Of a stretch of 18,536 nucleotides of DNA, positions 1-7,726 are shown one piece after another. Made by a program: the position numbers and the translations under genes. The stretch lies in NCBI GenBank assembly GCA_964498065.1, contig CAZCFZ010000073.1:1-18536 (forward strand), in the 5' to 3' direction. The notes beneath the pieces were generated by a model, which did not search any database, was not told the DNA's origin, and worked only from the letters and a program-made list of their open reading frames with translations. Each line of letters starts with the position of its first letter. Positions within the stretch are counted from its first letter, which is position 1. This DNA is from FEN-1297 sp964498065 (lineage in GTDB: Bacteria > Bacteroidota > Ignavibacteria > Ignavibacteriales > Ignavibacteriaceae).

Positions 1-706
1 CTTCATCAATTAAGAAAGGATATTCGTTTGTACCGTGCGTTGAACCGCGGTATTTGATGATGCGTAATCTTCGTATAGATGATTGATCGGTAACCCGATG
101 ATCAAGCAGTATGACGCAATCGGAAACGTATTCTTCCAAACCCTGGCGTGTTAAAGAGCCGTTGCTGCGTTCGCCGGTAATTATTGCAGTAACGCCTTTC
201 TTTTTTAACCAGCCAAATAACCTCCGCAATTCTGTGCGTACAACGGTGGGATTTGGCAGCGCTGAAAAGAGCGATTCAACAGTATCGAGCACAACGCGCT
301 TAGCTCCGATGCTTTCAATTGCATTATGTATACGAACAAACAAACCTTTTAAATCATATTCACCGCCGCTCTGTTCAATTTCTCCGCGTTCAACGTGAAC
401 GTGTTCAAGCCAAATCTTTTTAGTTGCAACAAGGTTTTTCAAATCAAATCCAAGCGATGCAACGTTAGCTGTTAATTCTTTCTCAGTTTCTTCGAACGAA
501 ATAAATACGCCGGGCTCATTGTAAAGCTTTGCACCGCGGACGAGGAACTCCATTGCAAAAAGTGTCTTTCCGCAGCCCGCGCCTCCGCATACAAGCGTAG
601 GCCTGCCCTTTGGTAATCCGCCGCCGGTTATTTCGTCCAATCCCTGAATACTGGTGGGTGCTTTAGGCAGGGTCTTTTTCTGGAATTTTAATTTATTCTT
701 TTTCAT
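1..706 (-). CDS. kaiC: KaiC-family RecA-like ATPase (N-terminal part, truncated by window edge)
   Basis: The reverse strand reads in one open frame from an ATG at 706 to the window edge, giving 235 residues without a stop. Seen: the opening TSIQGLDEITGGGLPKG typical of KaiC/RadA domains, a Walker A loop GGAGCGKT (residues 41-48), the paired glutamates of FISFEETEKE (E72-E73, equivalent to the KaiC catalytic EE), and a Walker B strand RVVLDTVESLF near residues 140-150. KaiC proteins usually carry two such domains in about 500 residues, so this is the CI-type half and the CII half should lie to the left. Known for the family: ATPase and autokinase activity, the core of the cyanobacterial clock; in other bacteria it is linked to stress responses and to kinases. 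No kaiA or kaiB is visible. GGGGAAGAG about 6 bases ahead of the ATG supports this start. A copy of the window's repeated promoter element lies 267 bp upstream. Whether the protein has one or two domains cannot be seen. Confidence 0.93.
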   Translation of the reverse strand, partial: MKKNKLKFQKKTLPKAPTSIQGLDEITGGGLPKGRPTLVCGGAGCGKTLFAMEFLVRGAKLYNEPGVFISFEETEKELTANVASLGFDLKNLVATKKIWLEHVHVERGEIEQSGGEYDLKGLFVRIHNAIESIGAKRVVLDTVESLFSALPNPTVVRTELRRLFGWLKKKGVTAIITGERSNGSLTRQGLEEYVSDCVILLDHRVTDQSSIRRLRIIKYRGSTHGTNEYPFLIDE

Positions 707-838
707 AATGTCTCTTCCCCAAAATGATGTCGCTGCTTTTTCATTTTATTTTCTTAATCATGGTCCTTTTAATATCATGATCAAATATCCGAAACGTAAA
801 GAGGCAGAGCAAGTATTCCGCTTTGTCATTTCGAACAT
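703..838 (-). other. Leader of kaiC with three chained mini-ORFs
   Basis: The predicted transcript leader of kaiC is about 230 nt. Within it three tiny minus-strand reading frames follow one another: 758-838 (26 codons), 741-761 (6 codons) and 703-744 (13 codons, MKKQRHHFGEETL). Each stop overlaps the next start as ATGA, and the last ATGA is the kaiC start itself. None has a convincing ribosome binding site except kaiC. It could be a translational-coupling leader or an accident of AT-rich DNA. The rest of 839-946 shows no recognisable gene or hairpin. Confidence 0.2.
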
Positions 839-946
839 GCCTGATTGCAGGTTAGGCAGAATCAAAATGATATGCTTAAATCACCCCTCGAAAGTTATGG
901 TAATAAAACCGCGTATTTTATGTTACGCTGGAATTTATTTCAGTCA

Positions 947-1012
947 ATATTATAAATAAGGATAAAGAACTACAATCGTCCAAAGGGATGAAAAGGGAAC
1001 TAATTCTTTTAG
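947..1012 (-). promoter_or_regulatory. Element copy 1 and predicted promoter of kaiC
   Basis: The conserved element covers 973-1012 on the plus strand: CAATCG, AAAGGGA at 982-988, a variant second heptamer at 993-999, and ATTCTTTTAG at the far end. Read on the minus strand, TTG (975-973) followed 20 nt later by TAATAT (952-947) forms a -35/-10 pair. It lies between the response regulator stop and kaiC and points toward kaiC. The predicted leader is long, about 234 nt. Confidence 0.6.
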
Positions 1013-1041
1013 ATTAATGCCTGTATTGCCGGCAGCATAAA

Positions 1042-1734
1042 TTACCCGCCGGATAATTTATTTGTATCCGTTTCAATATTGTAAGTATTGGTGAGATGGG
1101 CGTGCTTTGCAATTTGTACGCGTGTATGGAGAGTTAATTTTTCAAGGATGTTATGAACGTGACTCTTCACAGTGTAAGTGGAAAGATGGAGCGTTTGAGC
1201 AATTTCTTTATTGGTAGAACCATCCGCAATCAGTTCAATAACCTGCCGCTCACGTTTTGTCATACGAACCGATTCAATAATTGCCGAAGGTTTGTTCCCG
1301 TTAATTGCATGTTCAACAATTTGTGAAAAAAGTGAGCCGGTTAAATGCGGCGGTAAAACTTGAGCGCCTTCAAAAACCGACCGAATTGTTTTTAAGAATT
1401 CCAGTACGTTAATATCTTTTAACATGAACCCGGAAACCCCGGCTTGTACAAATTCAAGAACATCAGTCTGAAGCGGAATAAGATCCATCACTATTATTTT
1501 GGTCTCCGGAAAATTTTGTTTAACTAACTTTACCACATTTAAACTGTTTTGACTTCTTAAACCCAGATCAATTAGCACCATATTAGGCTTATGCTTTTCT
1601 ATCATCTGCAATATGTTTTCACCATTGCCGACAGTGACAACTACATGCATGTCGGGCTGCTTTTTAAGCATTGACGCAATACCCTCACGCAGAAGCCTAT
1701 TATCTTCGATGAGCAATATTTGGATTCTTTTCAT
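1042..1734 (-). CDS. NarL/FixJ-family response regulator
   Basis: 230 residues: a receiver domain (about 4-122) followed by a LuxR-type helix-turn-helix (about 157-215). Receiver residues visible are the acidic pair E10-D11, phospho-acceptor D56 in MVLIDLG, and conserved lysine K106 in GFMLKD. The residue normally Thr or Ser at the end of strand 4 is an aspartate (IIVMD, D84), which is unusual. The DNA-binding half has the canonical LTKREREV-like start (MTKRERQVIELIADG), STNKEIAQTL, and recognition helix STYTVKSHVHNIL. It follows the kinase gene by 125 bp on the same strand, so the two form a likely two-component pair. No copy of the repeated element precedes it. The ribosome binding site is weak (GAAAGCG). 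It is the only transcription regulator seen in the window and the best local candidate for binding the repeated element; this is inference. Confidence 0.93.
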   Translation of the reverse strand: MKRIQILLIEDNRLLREGIASMLKKQPDMHVVVTVGNGENILQMIEKHKPNMVLIDLGLRSQNSLNVVKLVKQNFPETKIIVMDLIPLQTDVLEFVQAGVSGFMLKDINVLEFLKTIRSVFEGAQVLPPHLTGSLFSQIVEHAINGNKPSAIIESVRMTKRERQVIELIADGSTNKEIAQTLHLSTYTVKSHVHNILEKLTLHTRVQIAKHAHLTNTYNIETDTNKLSGG

Positions 1735-1859
1735 TACGCTTTCAATTGGTCAAAAGAAAACCACTATTCGTATTAGGACTTTTATTTTGGGAAATCATTT
1801 TGCGTTACCATTAAATTAGGGCTACCTAAAAAACTTTACAAAATGCACTTTTAATATAT

Positions 1860-3146
1860 TTATAAAATTCCTTTATGTAAAGTGAATGTAAACTTCGATC
1901 CTTTTCCTAACTCGCTTTCTACCCAAATTTTCCCGCCGTTCTTTTCTACAAATTCTTGGCAAAGCGGTAATCCGAGTCCGGTTCCTTTCTCTCCGTTGGT
2001 TCCGTTGGTTGAAAATAGCGTATGGAAGTTGAACAACAGGGAAGATTTTTCCGATTCGATTCCTATTCCGGTATCCTGGACTGACACTTCGACAAAACCG
2101 CCTTTTTCAATTGATGAAACAATTATCCGTCCTTCGGTTTGGGTGAATTTGATTGCATTTTCTATAAGGTTCTGAATAACCGAACGAAGCATATCAACAT
2201 CTGCATGCACTAAGGTCCCGGTATCAACATTGTTGGATATGGAAATATTTTTTTTCAAAGCAATCTCATTGGATAATTCAATTATTTTATTTACTAAATC
2301 ATAGCAGTCAAGATTTACCGGTTTATACTCCAACAGGTTTCTTTGCATCATTGACCAATTGAGTAAATTTTCCAGAAGGCGGTAAAGATTTACCAAATTA
2401 GTATTTAATCCCTTGCTAAAAAAAATAATTTCTTCCTGCGATAATTTTTCAATTTGCATAGAAAGAAATTCCGATGAATTTAACAATGCTTGGAAAGGAT
2501 TTCTTAAATCGTGCGCAATTATTGAGAAAAATTTTTCTTTGGTTTCGTTGAGTGTTTTAAGTTCTTCGTTTATTTTTTTTAATGAATCTTCTAATTCTTT
2601 GTTTTCCGTTAAATCAATTACGGCAATCTGGCAAGTAATATCTTGTTCCAGAGCATCCTCTGTTAATAAACCTTCGAGCTTTACATTGAGTATTCGTTTC
2701 TCTTTATCCATAATTTTTAATTCACATGTGTGTTTTACCGGCGATCTATAAATATTTTTAATAAAAGAATTAAAAATTTCTCTATCCTGTAGAGGAATAT
2801 AATTGAAAAATAGTTTATTAATTAATTTCTTTCTATCTATTCCCAGCATATTACTGGCACTTAAATTTGTCTCTTTAATTACCCCGTTAATGTTAAGTGT
2901 GAAGTAAGGGACGGGTGAAAAATCGAAGAGATTTACATATTTATTTCTTGATACCTCCAGCTCTTCCTGCGCAATTCTAAGCTCTTCGTTTTGATGTTCC
3001 AGCTCTACTTGATGTATTTGAAGTAATTCCACCAGCTTTTTTACATCCTCAAAATTATCAACAGCCTGCTTTTTAAATTTAATATTGACTTTCCTTTTTG
3101 CTTTTATTTTGGAGTCCTTTTCCGGTTCTTTTTTTAAACGTTCCAT
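1860..3146 (-). CDS. PAS-domain sensor histidine kinase (cytoplasmic)
   Basis: 428 residues with no transmembrane segment, so a soluble kinase. Order: basic N-terminus; helical linker with HQVELEHQNEELR (about 40-68), a signature found ahead of many PAS sensors; one PAS domain (about 68-187); dimerisation and phosphotransfer domain with H-box FFSIIAHDLRNPF, phospho-acceptor H212; ATPase domain with N-box NLIENAIKFT (N330), G1 box DTGIGI and G2 box GTGLGLPLC; the end is intact. AAAGGG just before the ATG supports the start. Its gene begins 11 bp after the CheB-CheR-PAS stop, so the two are almost certainly co-transcribed; the response regulator gene follows. Likely role: to phosphorylate that regulator in response to a signal sensed by its PAS domain or passed on by the fusion protein. 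The ligand cannot be told from sequence. Confidence 0.93.
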   Translation of the reverse strand: MERLKKEPEKDSKIKAKRKVNIKFKKQAVDNFEDVKKLVELLQIHQVELEHQNEELRIAQEELEVSRNKYVNLFDFSPVPYFTLNINGVIKETNLSASNMLGIDRKKLINKLFFNYIPLQDREIFNSFIKNIYRSPVKHTCELKIMDKEKRILNVKLEGLLTEDALEQDITCQIAVIDLTENKELEDSLKKINEELKTLNETKEKFFSIIAHDLRNPFQALLNSSEFLSMQIEKLSQEEIIFFSKGLNTNLVNLYRLLENLLNWSMMQRNLLEYKPVNLDCYDLVNKIIELSNEIALKKNISISNNVDTGTLVHADVDMLRSVIQNLIENAIKFTQTEGRIIVSSIEKGGFVEVSVQDTGIGIESEKSSLLFNFHTLFSTNGTNGEKGTGLGLPLCQEFVEKNGGKIWVESELGKGSKFTFTLHKGIL

Positions 3147-3157
3147 ATTTTACCCTT

Positions 3158-6115
3158 TTATATTATATCTTGATACTCGATGGCAAGAAGAATGAGTTTA
3201 GTTTCTTTATCTCCCTGAAGTATCTGGCGAGCATTCAATATTAATTTTTTCTTACCTTCATTAACAAAATTGTATTCGATTTCATAATTCTCAAAAAAAT
3301 TACGTTTGGGTATTATCTGTTCAAGAAGTTCACGCAGTTGAGGTATCTCCCAATTTTTACCGTCGAGTTCGTAAATAAATTTGCCTACGGTTTTTTCGCT
3401 TACGGTATTAAACATTTTATAAAAAGACCGGTTAGCTGAAAGAACCTTCAGATCTTTATCCAAAATAAGGAGCGGCTCTCTCACTGTATCAATGATATTA
3501 TCGGCATACTCACGCGCAAGCTGAATTTCCTTGTTCAGCTTATTGATCTCCACGGAAGCTGTTTTTATATGGTTAATATCCGAAAACGTAATCACAACTC
3601 CGTCGATAAGATTGCTTTTTGTCCGGTATGGTATTATCCGCATTTGATACCAGATACCATTTTTGGTTTGTAACTCAATTTCTTTACGAATTAGGGTTCT
3701 TAAAACTTCCTTGGCATCTTCAATAAACCTTTCATATTTAAGATTTGTAACAATATGATTTATCGGTCTTCCGATATCGGAGGAGATCAGGTTAACAACC
3801 TTAGTTGCGTGATGCGTAAATCTTTTAATAACTAAATTATTATCAAGAAAGATGGTCGGAATATCAATGCTGTCCAGCAGGTTTTTCATATCATTATTAA
3901 TGATTGATAATTCATCATTCTTATTTTGAAGCTCGGTGTTTACCGTAATCAGTTCTTCGTTCAGCGATTGCAATTCTTCTTTTGAAGTTTCCAATTCTTC
4001 ATTTGAACTTTGCATTTCTTCGTTGGTGGACTGCATTTCTTCGTTAGTAGATTTAAGCTCCTCATTGGAAGTTTCCAATTCTTCAATTGTTGATCGTAAA
4101 TTTTCTTTAACAGATTTTAATTCGTGCTCAAGTCCTTTTATAATTTTTTCGGATTTCTTATCATGATGGTCTATTTTAGAAACCGGTGCATTTTTCCCGG
4201 GTTTTACATCGTCAAAAATAATCAACATAGAACCCTGCAGTTCAGCCGGTTCCTTGATAGGTTTAACCGTAATATTTATTAACCGGGCTCTGCCGTTTGT
4301 TTTTACTTTTATCCCTTCTACAGTTAATTGTTTATTACCCGACAAAACCTTTCTGATTGTTGCGGGAAGTTCTTGCTTCAATCCTTCACGTGCCATTTCA
4401 AAAATGTTCATCTTAGCTTCACCGTTAGTAAGCTCAAGATATTTGCCGGTTCTTCCATGTATATAAAGTATATCTCCGTTCCCGTTTATTATAACACAAT
4501 TTGGAGAATAGTTTTGCAGGATAGCCTTTTCCGCCAGCCGGGTAATATTTTTTACTTCGTTCTTGTTTACAATAGTTTCATAGGTTTTTCCCCTCGACCG
4601 CGATACCGGGAATTCAATAAAAGGCTGTGCCGAGTATATTGAATCTTTTCTTTTGTAAATTTTCCATTTTTTATCCAACATTGAAAACAAATCAACAAAT
4701 CCGCTGATAGTTTCCGACGAGCCGAGGAAAAGTATTCCGTTAGGTAAAAGGCTATAATGGAATAGTGGGATTATTTTTTTCTGTAATTCGCTATTTAAAT
4801 AAATTAAAAGATTGCGGCATGAGATTAGATCGAGTTTGGTAAACGGAGGATCTTTGATAATACTTTGGGGTGCAAAAACCAGCATTTCTCTGATTTCTTT
4901 ACGAATATAAAAAAGATTTCCCTCTGAAGTAAAGAAACGATTCAAACGTTCTTTACCGACATCGGATTCAATTCCCGAAAACGAACCGACACGAGCTTTT
5001 TCAATAGCTTCACTATCAATATCCGTTGCAAATATCTGCACGTTGAAATATTTTTTCGCTTCATTCATGCATTCTTTTAATATAATTGCAATGGAATATG
5101 CTTCTTCGCCGGTAGAACATCCGGGCACCCAAATTCTTATCTGACCGTTATCCGGTTTACTTTTTATTAACTCTAATAATAGTTTCTTCAATTTCTCGAA
5201 AGATTCAGGATCTCTGAAAAAATTTGTAACTCCAATTAAAATCTCTTTAAACAAGTTTTCTATTTCTGTGGGATTTTCCTGAAGCAGTCGGATATAATTC
5301 GGAAGACTATCCAATTGAGAAATATTCATTCTTCTTTCTACGCGACGATAAATGGTATTTTGTTTGTAAAGTGAAAAGTCGTGACCGGTGTGAGTTCTGA
5401 GAAGTATGAAAATTTTTTGAAGAGCATCGGGAATTTTGCCATCGGTAATTGCTTTATCTAATAAAATGCCTTTAACTTTTTGGAATGAATATCTAATTAA
5501 CTGATCCGGCATTTCTTCAGGGGGAAGAATGTAATCGGCTAACCCGGTTTTAATGGCACTGCTCGGCATACCATCGAACTTTGCCGAATTGGGATCTTGG
5601 ACCATTACCATTCCCAATTCACTCTTAACGGCTTTCAATCCTGCAGTGCCGTCTGATGCCATTCCGGAGAGAATAATGCAAATAGCTTTTTCGCCTAAAT
5701 CCACAGAGAGGGATTTGAAGAAAAAATCAATCGGCAGGCGGAATCCGTGTGCTTCAACGGGTTCTATCAGCTGGATTGTTCCGTGAAGTATTGCTAAATC
5801 ACGATTTGCCGGCGCAACATAGACATGATTAGGTTCAACTACCATTCCGTCTTCAGCTTGAAATAATTTCATCTTAGTAAATTTTTGAATTAGTTCCGGC
5901 ATAATACTTATATGATTCGGGTCCAAATGCGATACTACGATAAAAGCCATGCCTGAATTATCCGGCATATTGCTGAAAAAAGTTTCAAGAGCATCCAAGC
6001 CGCCGGCGGAAGCACCTATACCCACTACATAAAATGAATTATCGAAGGGTAATTTCCCGGCGTTATTTTTTCCCCTATTTGCCGGTGAACGTTTGTGAAT
6101 TGTTTTTTTCTTCAT
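3158..6115 (-). CDS. CheB-CheR-PAS fusion signalling protein
   Basis: 985 residues. Residues 28-210 are a CheB methylesterase domain with catalytic triad S36 (GASAGG), H63 (VSHLDPNH) and D155 (LSGMASDG), but no CheB receiver domain in front. Residues about 225-480 are a CheR methyltransferase: IGVTNFFRD (294-302), SAM-binding motif GCSTGEEAYS from 332, ATDIDSEA, and the SCRNLLIYL motif. A long coiled coil of repeating SNEEL/TNEEM heptads (about 650-745) leads into two PAS domains (about 750-865 and 870-985). It ends without a kinase domain. Known for such fusions: they occur beside PAS kinases and outside chemotaxis clusters, probably as sensors that modify or activate the partner kinase. No receptor, cheA or cheW is present here. 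Translation is weakly initiated, with no clear ribosome binding site before the ATG at 6115. A palindromic repeat cluster lies upstream. Confidence 0.95.
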   Translation of the reverse strand: MKKKTIHKRSPANRGKNNAGKLPFDNSFYVVGIGASAGGLDALETFFSNMPDNSGMAFIVVSHLDPNHISIMPELIQKFTKMKLFQAEDGMVVEPNHVYVAPANRDLAILHGTIQLIEPVEAHGFRLPIDFFFKSLSVDLGEKAICIILSGMASDGTAGLKAVKSELGMVMVQDPNSAKFDGMPSSAIKTGLADYILPPEEMPDQLIRYSFQKVKGILLDKAITDGKIPDALQKIFILLRTHTGHDFSLYKQNTIYRRVERRMNISQLDSLPNYIRLLQENPTEIENLFKEILIGVTNFFRDPESFEKLKKLLLELIKSKPDNGQIRIWVPGCSTGEEAYSIAIILKECMNEAKKYFNVQIFATDIDSEAIEKARVGSFSGIESDVGKERLNRFFTSEGNLFYIRKEIREMLVFAPQSIIKDPPFTKLDLISCRNLLIYLNSELQKKIIPLFHYSLLPNGILFLGSSETISGFVDLFSMLDKKWKIYKRKDSIYSAQPFIEFPVSRSRGKTYETIVNKNEVKNITRLAEKAILQNYSPNCVIINGNGDILYIHGRTGKYLELTNGEAKMNIFEMAREGLKQELPATIRKVLSGNKQLTVEGIKVKTNGRARLINITVKPIKEPAELQGSMLIIFDDVKPGKNAPVSKIDHHDKKSEKIIKGLEHELKSVKENLRSTIEELETSNEELKSTNEEMQSTNEEMQSSNEELETSKEELQSLNEELITVNTELQNKNDELSIINNDMKNLLDSIDIPTIFLDNNLVIKRFTHHATKVVNLISSDIGRPINHIVTNLKYERFIEDAKEVLRTLIRKEIELQTKNGIWYQMRIIPYRTKSNLIDGVVITFSDINHIKTASVEINKLNKEIQLAREYADNIIDTVREPLLILDKDLKVLSANRSFYKMFNTVSEKTVGKFIYELDGKNWEIPQLRELLEQIIPKRNFFENYEIEYNFVNEGKKKLILNARQILQGDKETKLILLAIEYQDII

Positions 6116-6156
6116 AATTCCGTTACAAATAAATTAGATCGCTTTATAAAAATACT

Positions 6157-6171
6157 TATTCCCCTTTTCAT
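6157..6171 (+). promoter_or_regulatory. Possible degenerate, inverted half-copy of the repeated element
   Basis: The plus strand here matches 13 of 15 positions of the reverse complement of the element core (TATTCCCCTTTTCAT against TAGTCCCTTTTTCAT). It is therefore inverted relative to the eight other copies. It lies 42 bp upstream of the CheB-CheR-PAS start. The rest of the element does not match and no fitting -10 is seen, so this may be chance. Confidence 0.2.
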
Positions 6172-6180
6172 TTATCTAAT

Positions 6181-6338
6181 CCGTTGTTCGAAATAAAACT
6201 TAAAACCGTTAAAACGGTTGTTATTTTGAAATTTCTCTTATTAACCCACGACTTAAGTCGTGGGTTAATAAAATGAAAACTTATAATTTATAACCGTTTC
6301 AACGGTTTATAAAATGCTAAAAATATTTCGAACAACGG
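6181..6338. repeat. REP-like composite of nested inverted repeats (possible MITE)
   Basis: The block is bounded by a perfect 15-bp inverted repeat, CCGTTGTTCGAAATA at 6181-6195 and its complement at 6324-6338. Inside are two small hairpins with the same AACCGTT/AACGGTT arms (6204-6219 and 6292-6307) flanking a perfect 34-bp palindrome at 6238-6271 centred on CGACTTAAGTCG. Palindromes containing CCCACGACTTAAGTCGTGGG resemble the REP units mobilised by REP-associated tyrosine transposases; none is encoded here. The symmetry of outer arms, inner hairpins and central palindrome suggests one mobile unit. It lies between the DUF6600 lipoprotein gene end and the CheB-CheR-PAS start, and could also end transcripts entering from the right. 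Confidence 0.75.
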
Positions 6339-6392
6339 GTTTATTTAATAATTTGAATTATTTCTAAGATTAATGAAATAACAAAATCAAAA

Positions 6393-7247
6393 TCATTTTT
6401 TACTATTATCTTTTTTAGGCTCTTGTCTCTTTTCGTTCTGTTGTTTACGAAATTTATCCGGGGGAACAAGAACATCTTTTCTAACCCTTGGTGTGTTTTG
6501 TTCTACTCTTTTCTTCTCCTGAGGCGGCAAATCCATTCTTTGAATTTGTCTTTCAGGTAATTTTACGGTTTCGCGTTGTATTCTAACTTCAGGTACCGGT
6601 CTGCCGGAAGTTTTTTCAATTATATTTCTCCCGGGCGGTTTATTAATTATACCATCTCTGCCTCTATCATTATTTCTAACCGGGTTACTTATTCTATACT
6701 TATAAATATTATCTTCCGTAAAATCTTTATGTCTTACAACATGCCAATACCGGCTCCCGTTACTTTCCCAAGGATTAGCGTATACTACACCTGCAGGAGG
6801 TTGAGGAGCCCATCCAACATAATCACCATAGTCAATCCACACTACTCGCGCCGGCGACCAAACGTTGTTTGAAGGAATCCAAACCCATCCGTAGTATTGA
6901 TCGTTGTACCAGCTTCCATAATGATAAACAATCCAGCCGAACGGTTCATAGGAAATCCATGTCCAGTTATCATCAGCATAATCCCAATGCCCGTTATCAA
7001 AAGGCGCCCAATTATTAACTACAAAAGGACGCCATACGTTTCCGTAATTATTTATTTGTACCCATTCTCCGTAACTGTTTAAATCATCAAGATTATAACC
7101 ATTTTGTGATGTTTGATTCGTGTTGCTTTGTGCTGTTTGATTCATATTGCTTTGACTGCTGGAAGTATAACATCCCGATAATAATGGAAGCATTAAAACA
7201 GGGAGCAAAAAAATCACAACTTTAATTAAAACGTTCATCTTTTCCAT
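6393..7247 (-). CDS. Trp/Tyr-rich lipoprotein, DUF6600 type
   Basis: 284 residues. The N-terminus is a lipoprotein signal with lipobox LLSGC (C26), followed by a Gln/Asn/Ser-rich linker containing two near-identical SNxNQTxQ repeats. Residues about 55-160 hold the regularly spaced aromatic motifs of the DUF6600 family: WRPFVVNNWAPFDNGHW, WTWISYEPFGWIVYHYGSW, YGWVWIPSNNVWSPARVVW and VGWAPQPP. The C-terminal 100 residues are Arg/Lys/Pro/Gln-rich and probably disordered. Likely anchored in an envelope membrane; the function of the family is unknown. ATG at 7247 is used here; a second ATG at 7238 is better placed behind GGAAAAG and would shorten the signal by three residues. A repeated-element promoter lies immediately upstream. 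It appears monocistronic. Confidence 0.85.
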   Translation of the reverse strand: MEKMNVLIKVVIFLLPVLMLPLLSGCYTSSSQSNMNQTAQSNTNQTSQNGYNLDDLNSYGEWVQINNYGNVWRPFVVNNWAPFDNGHWDYADDNWTWISYEPFGWIVYHYGSWYNDQYYGWVWIPSNNVWSPARVVWIDYGDYVGWAPQPPAGVVYANPWESNGSRYWHVVRHKDFTEDNIYKYRISNPVRNNDRGRDGIINKPPGRNIIEKTSGRPVPEVRIQRETVKLPERQIQRMDLPPQEKKRVEQNTPRVRKDVLVPPDKFRKQQNEKRQEPKKDNSKK

Positions 7248-7273
7248 TTTAAGTTTCTTTTTTTAATTGTTAC

Positions 7274-7337
7274 ATAATAAGTTAAGAACTTATGTAACTC
7301 AATAGTTCCTGAGGATGAAAAAGGAATTAATCCTTTA
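7274..7337 (-). promoter_or_regulatory. Element copy 2 and predicted promoter of the DUF6600 lipoprotein gene
   Basis: The most diverged copy: CAATAG at 7300-7305, GAGGATGAAAAAGGAATTA in the core and ATCCTTTA at the end. On the minus strand TTG (7302-7300) is followed 20 nt later by TATTAT (7279-7274), a 5 of 6 match to TATAAT. The predicted start is about 20 nt before the ATG at 7247. Confidence 0.6.
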
Positions 7338-7726
7338 TAACAAACTCATCATGACAATAACGCCAGGAAAAATTATTAAGTTTCCGGCAGTTCTATTTAC
7401 CCGTCTCAGCCTCACATGTCCAATTTCTTTCTAAAAAGTCTGACATCAGAACTTAGCGATAAAAAGCACAAATCTTTTATATAATATTTTACCTAGGGAC
7501 CTTCCATTATAAAATTACTTTGTACTACCGGCATAAACATATGGTTGCTATTATCCCATTTTCTTTTTTTCCCAATTTCTTGACACAAAAGATAGAATAG
7601 CAACTGCATACGTAGACTCCCATTATTCTTCTTTAATGTAACTCCTATTGAGGCACAGCATCATATTTCAGCAGTTAACATAGCAGCACGATCTCACGAA
7701 CAACAACATCCATAAAAAATAGACTA
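7338..7726. other. Gene-free spacer
   Basis: No credible reading frame, terminator or RNA gene is visible on either strand. The only structure found is a 9-bp inverted repeat, GTTGCTATT at 7544-7552 and AATAGCAAC at 7596-7604, with a loop of about 43 nt. It separates the two-helix membrane peptide gene from the DUF6600 promoter. It may hold a decayed gene, but no frame reads through. Confidence 0.4.

Noticed and set aside
654..959. Plus-strand reading frame of 101 codons
   Set aside because: It overlaps the KaiC N-terminus antisense, has no recognisable domain or ribosome binding site, and runs through the kaiC leader.
6238..6271. Palindrome as a CRISPR repeat
   Set aside because: Only one copy, with no spacer-repeat periodicity and no cas gene.
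7600..7726. Plus-strand frame fragment with a peptide-like stretch before a stop near 7716
   Set aside because: About 35 codons, no start codon or ribosome binding site, no recognisable family; too weak to call a pseudogene.
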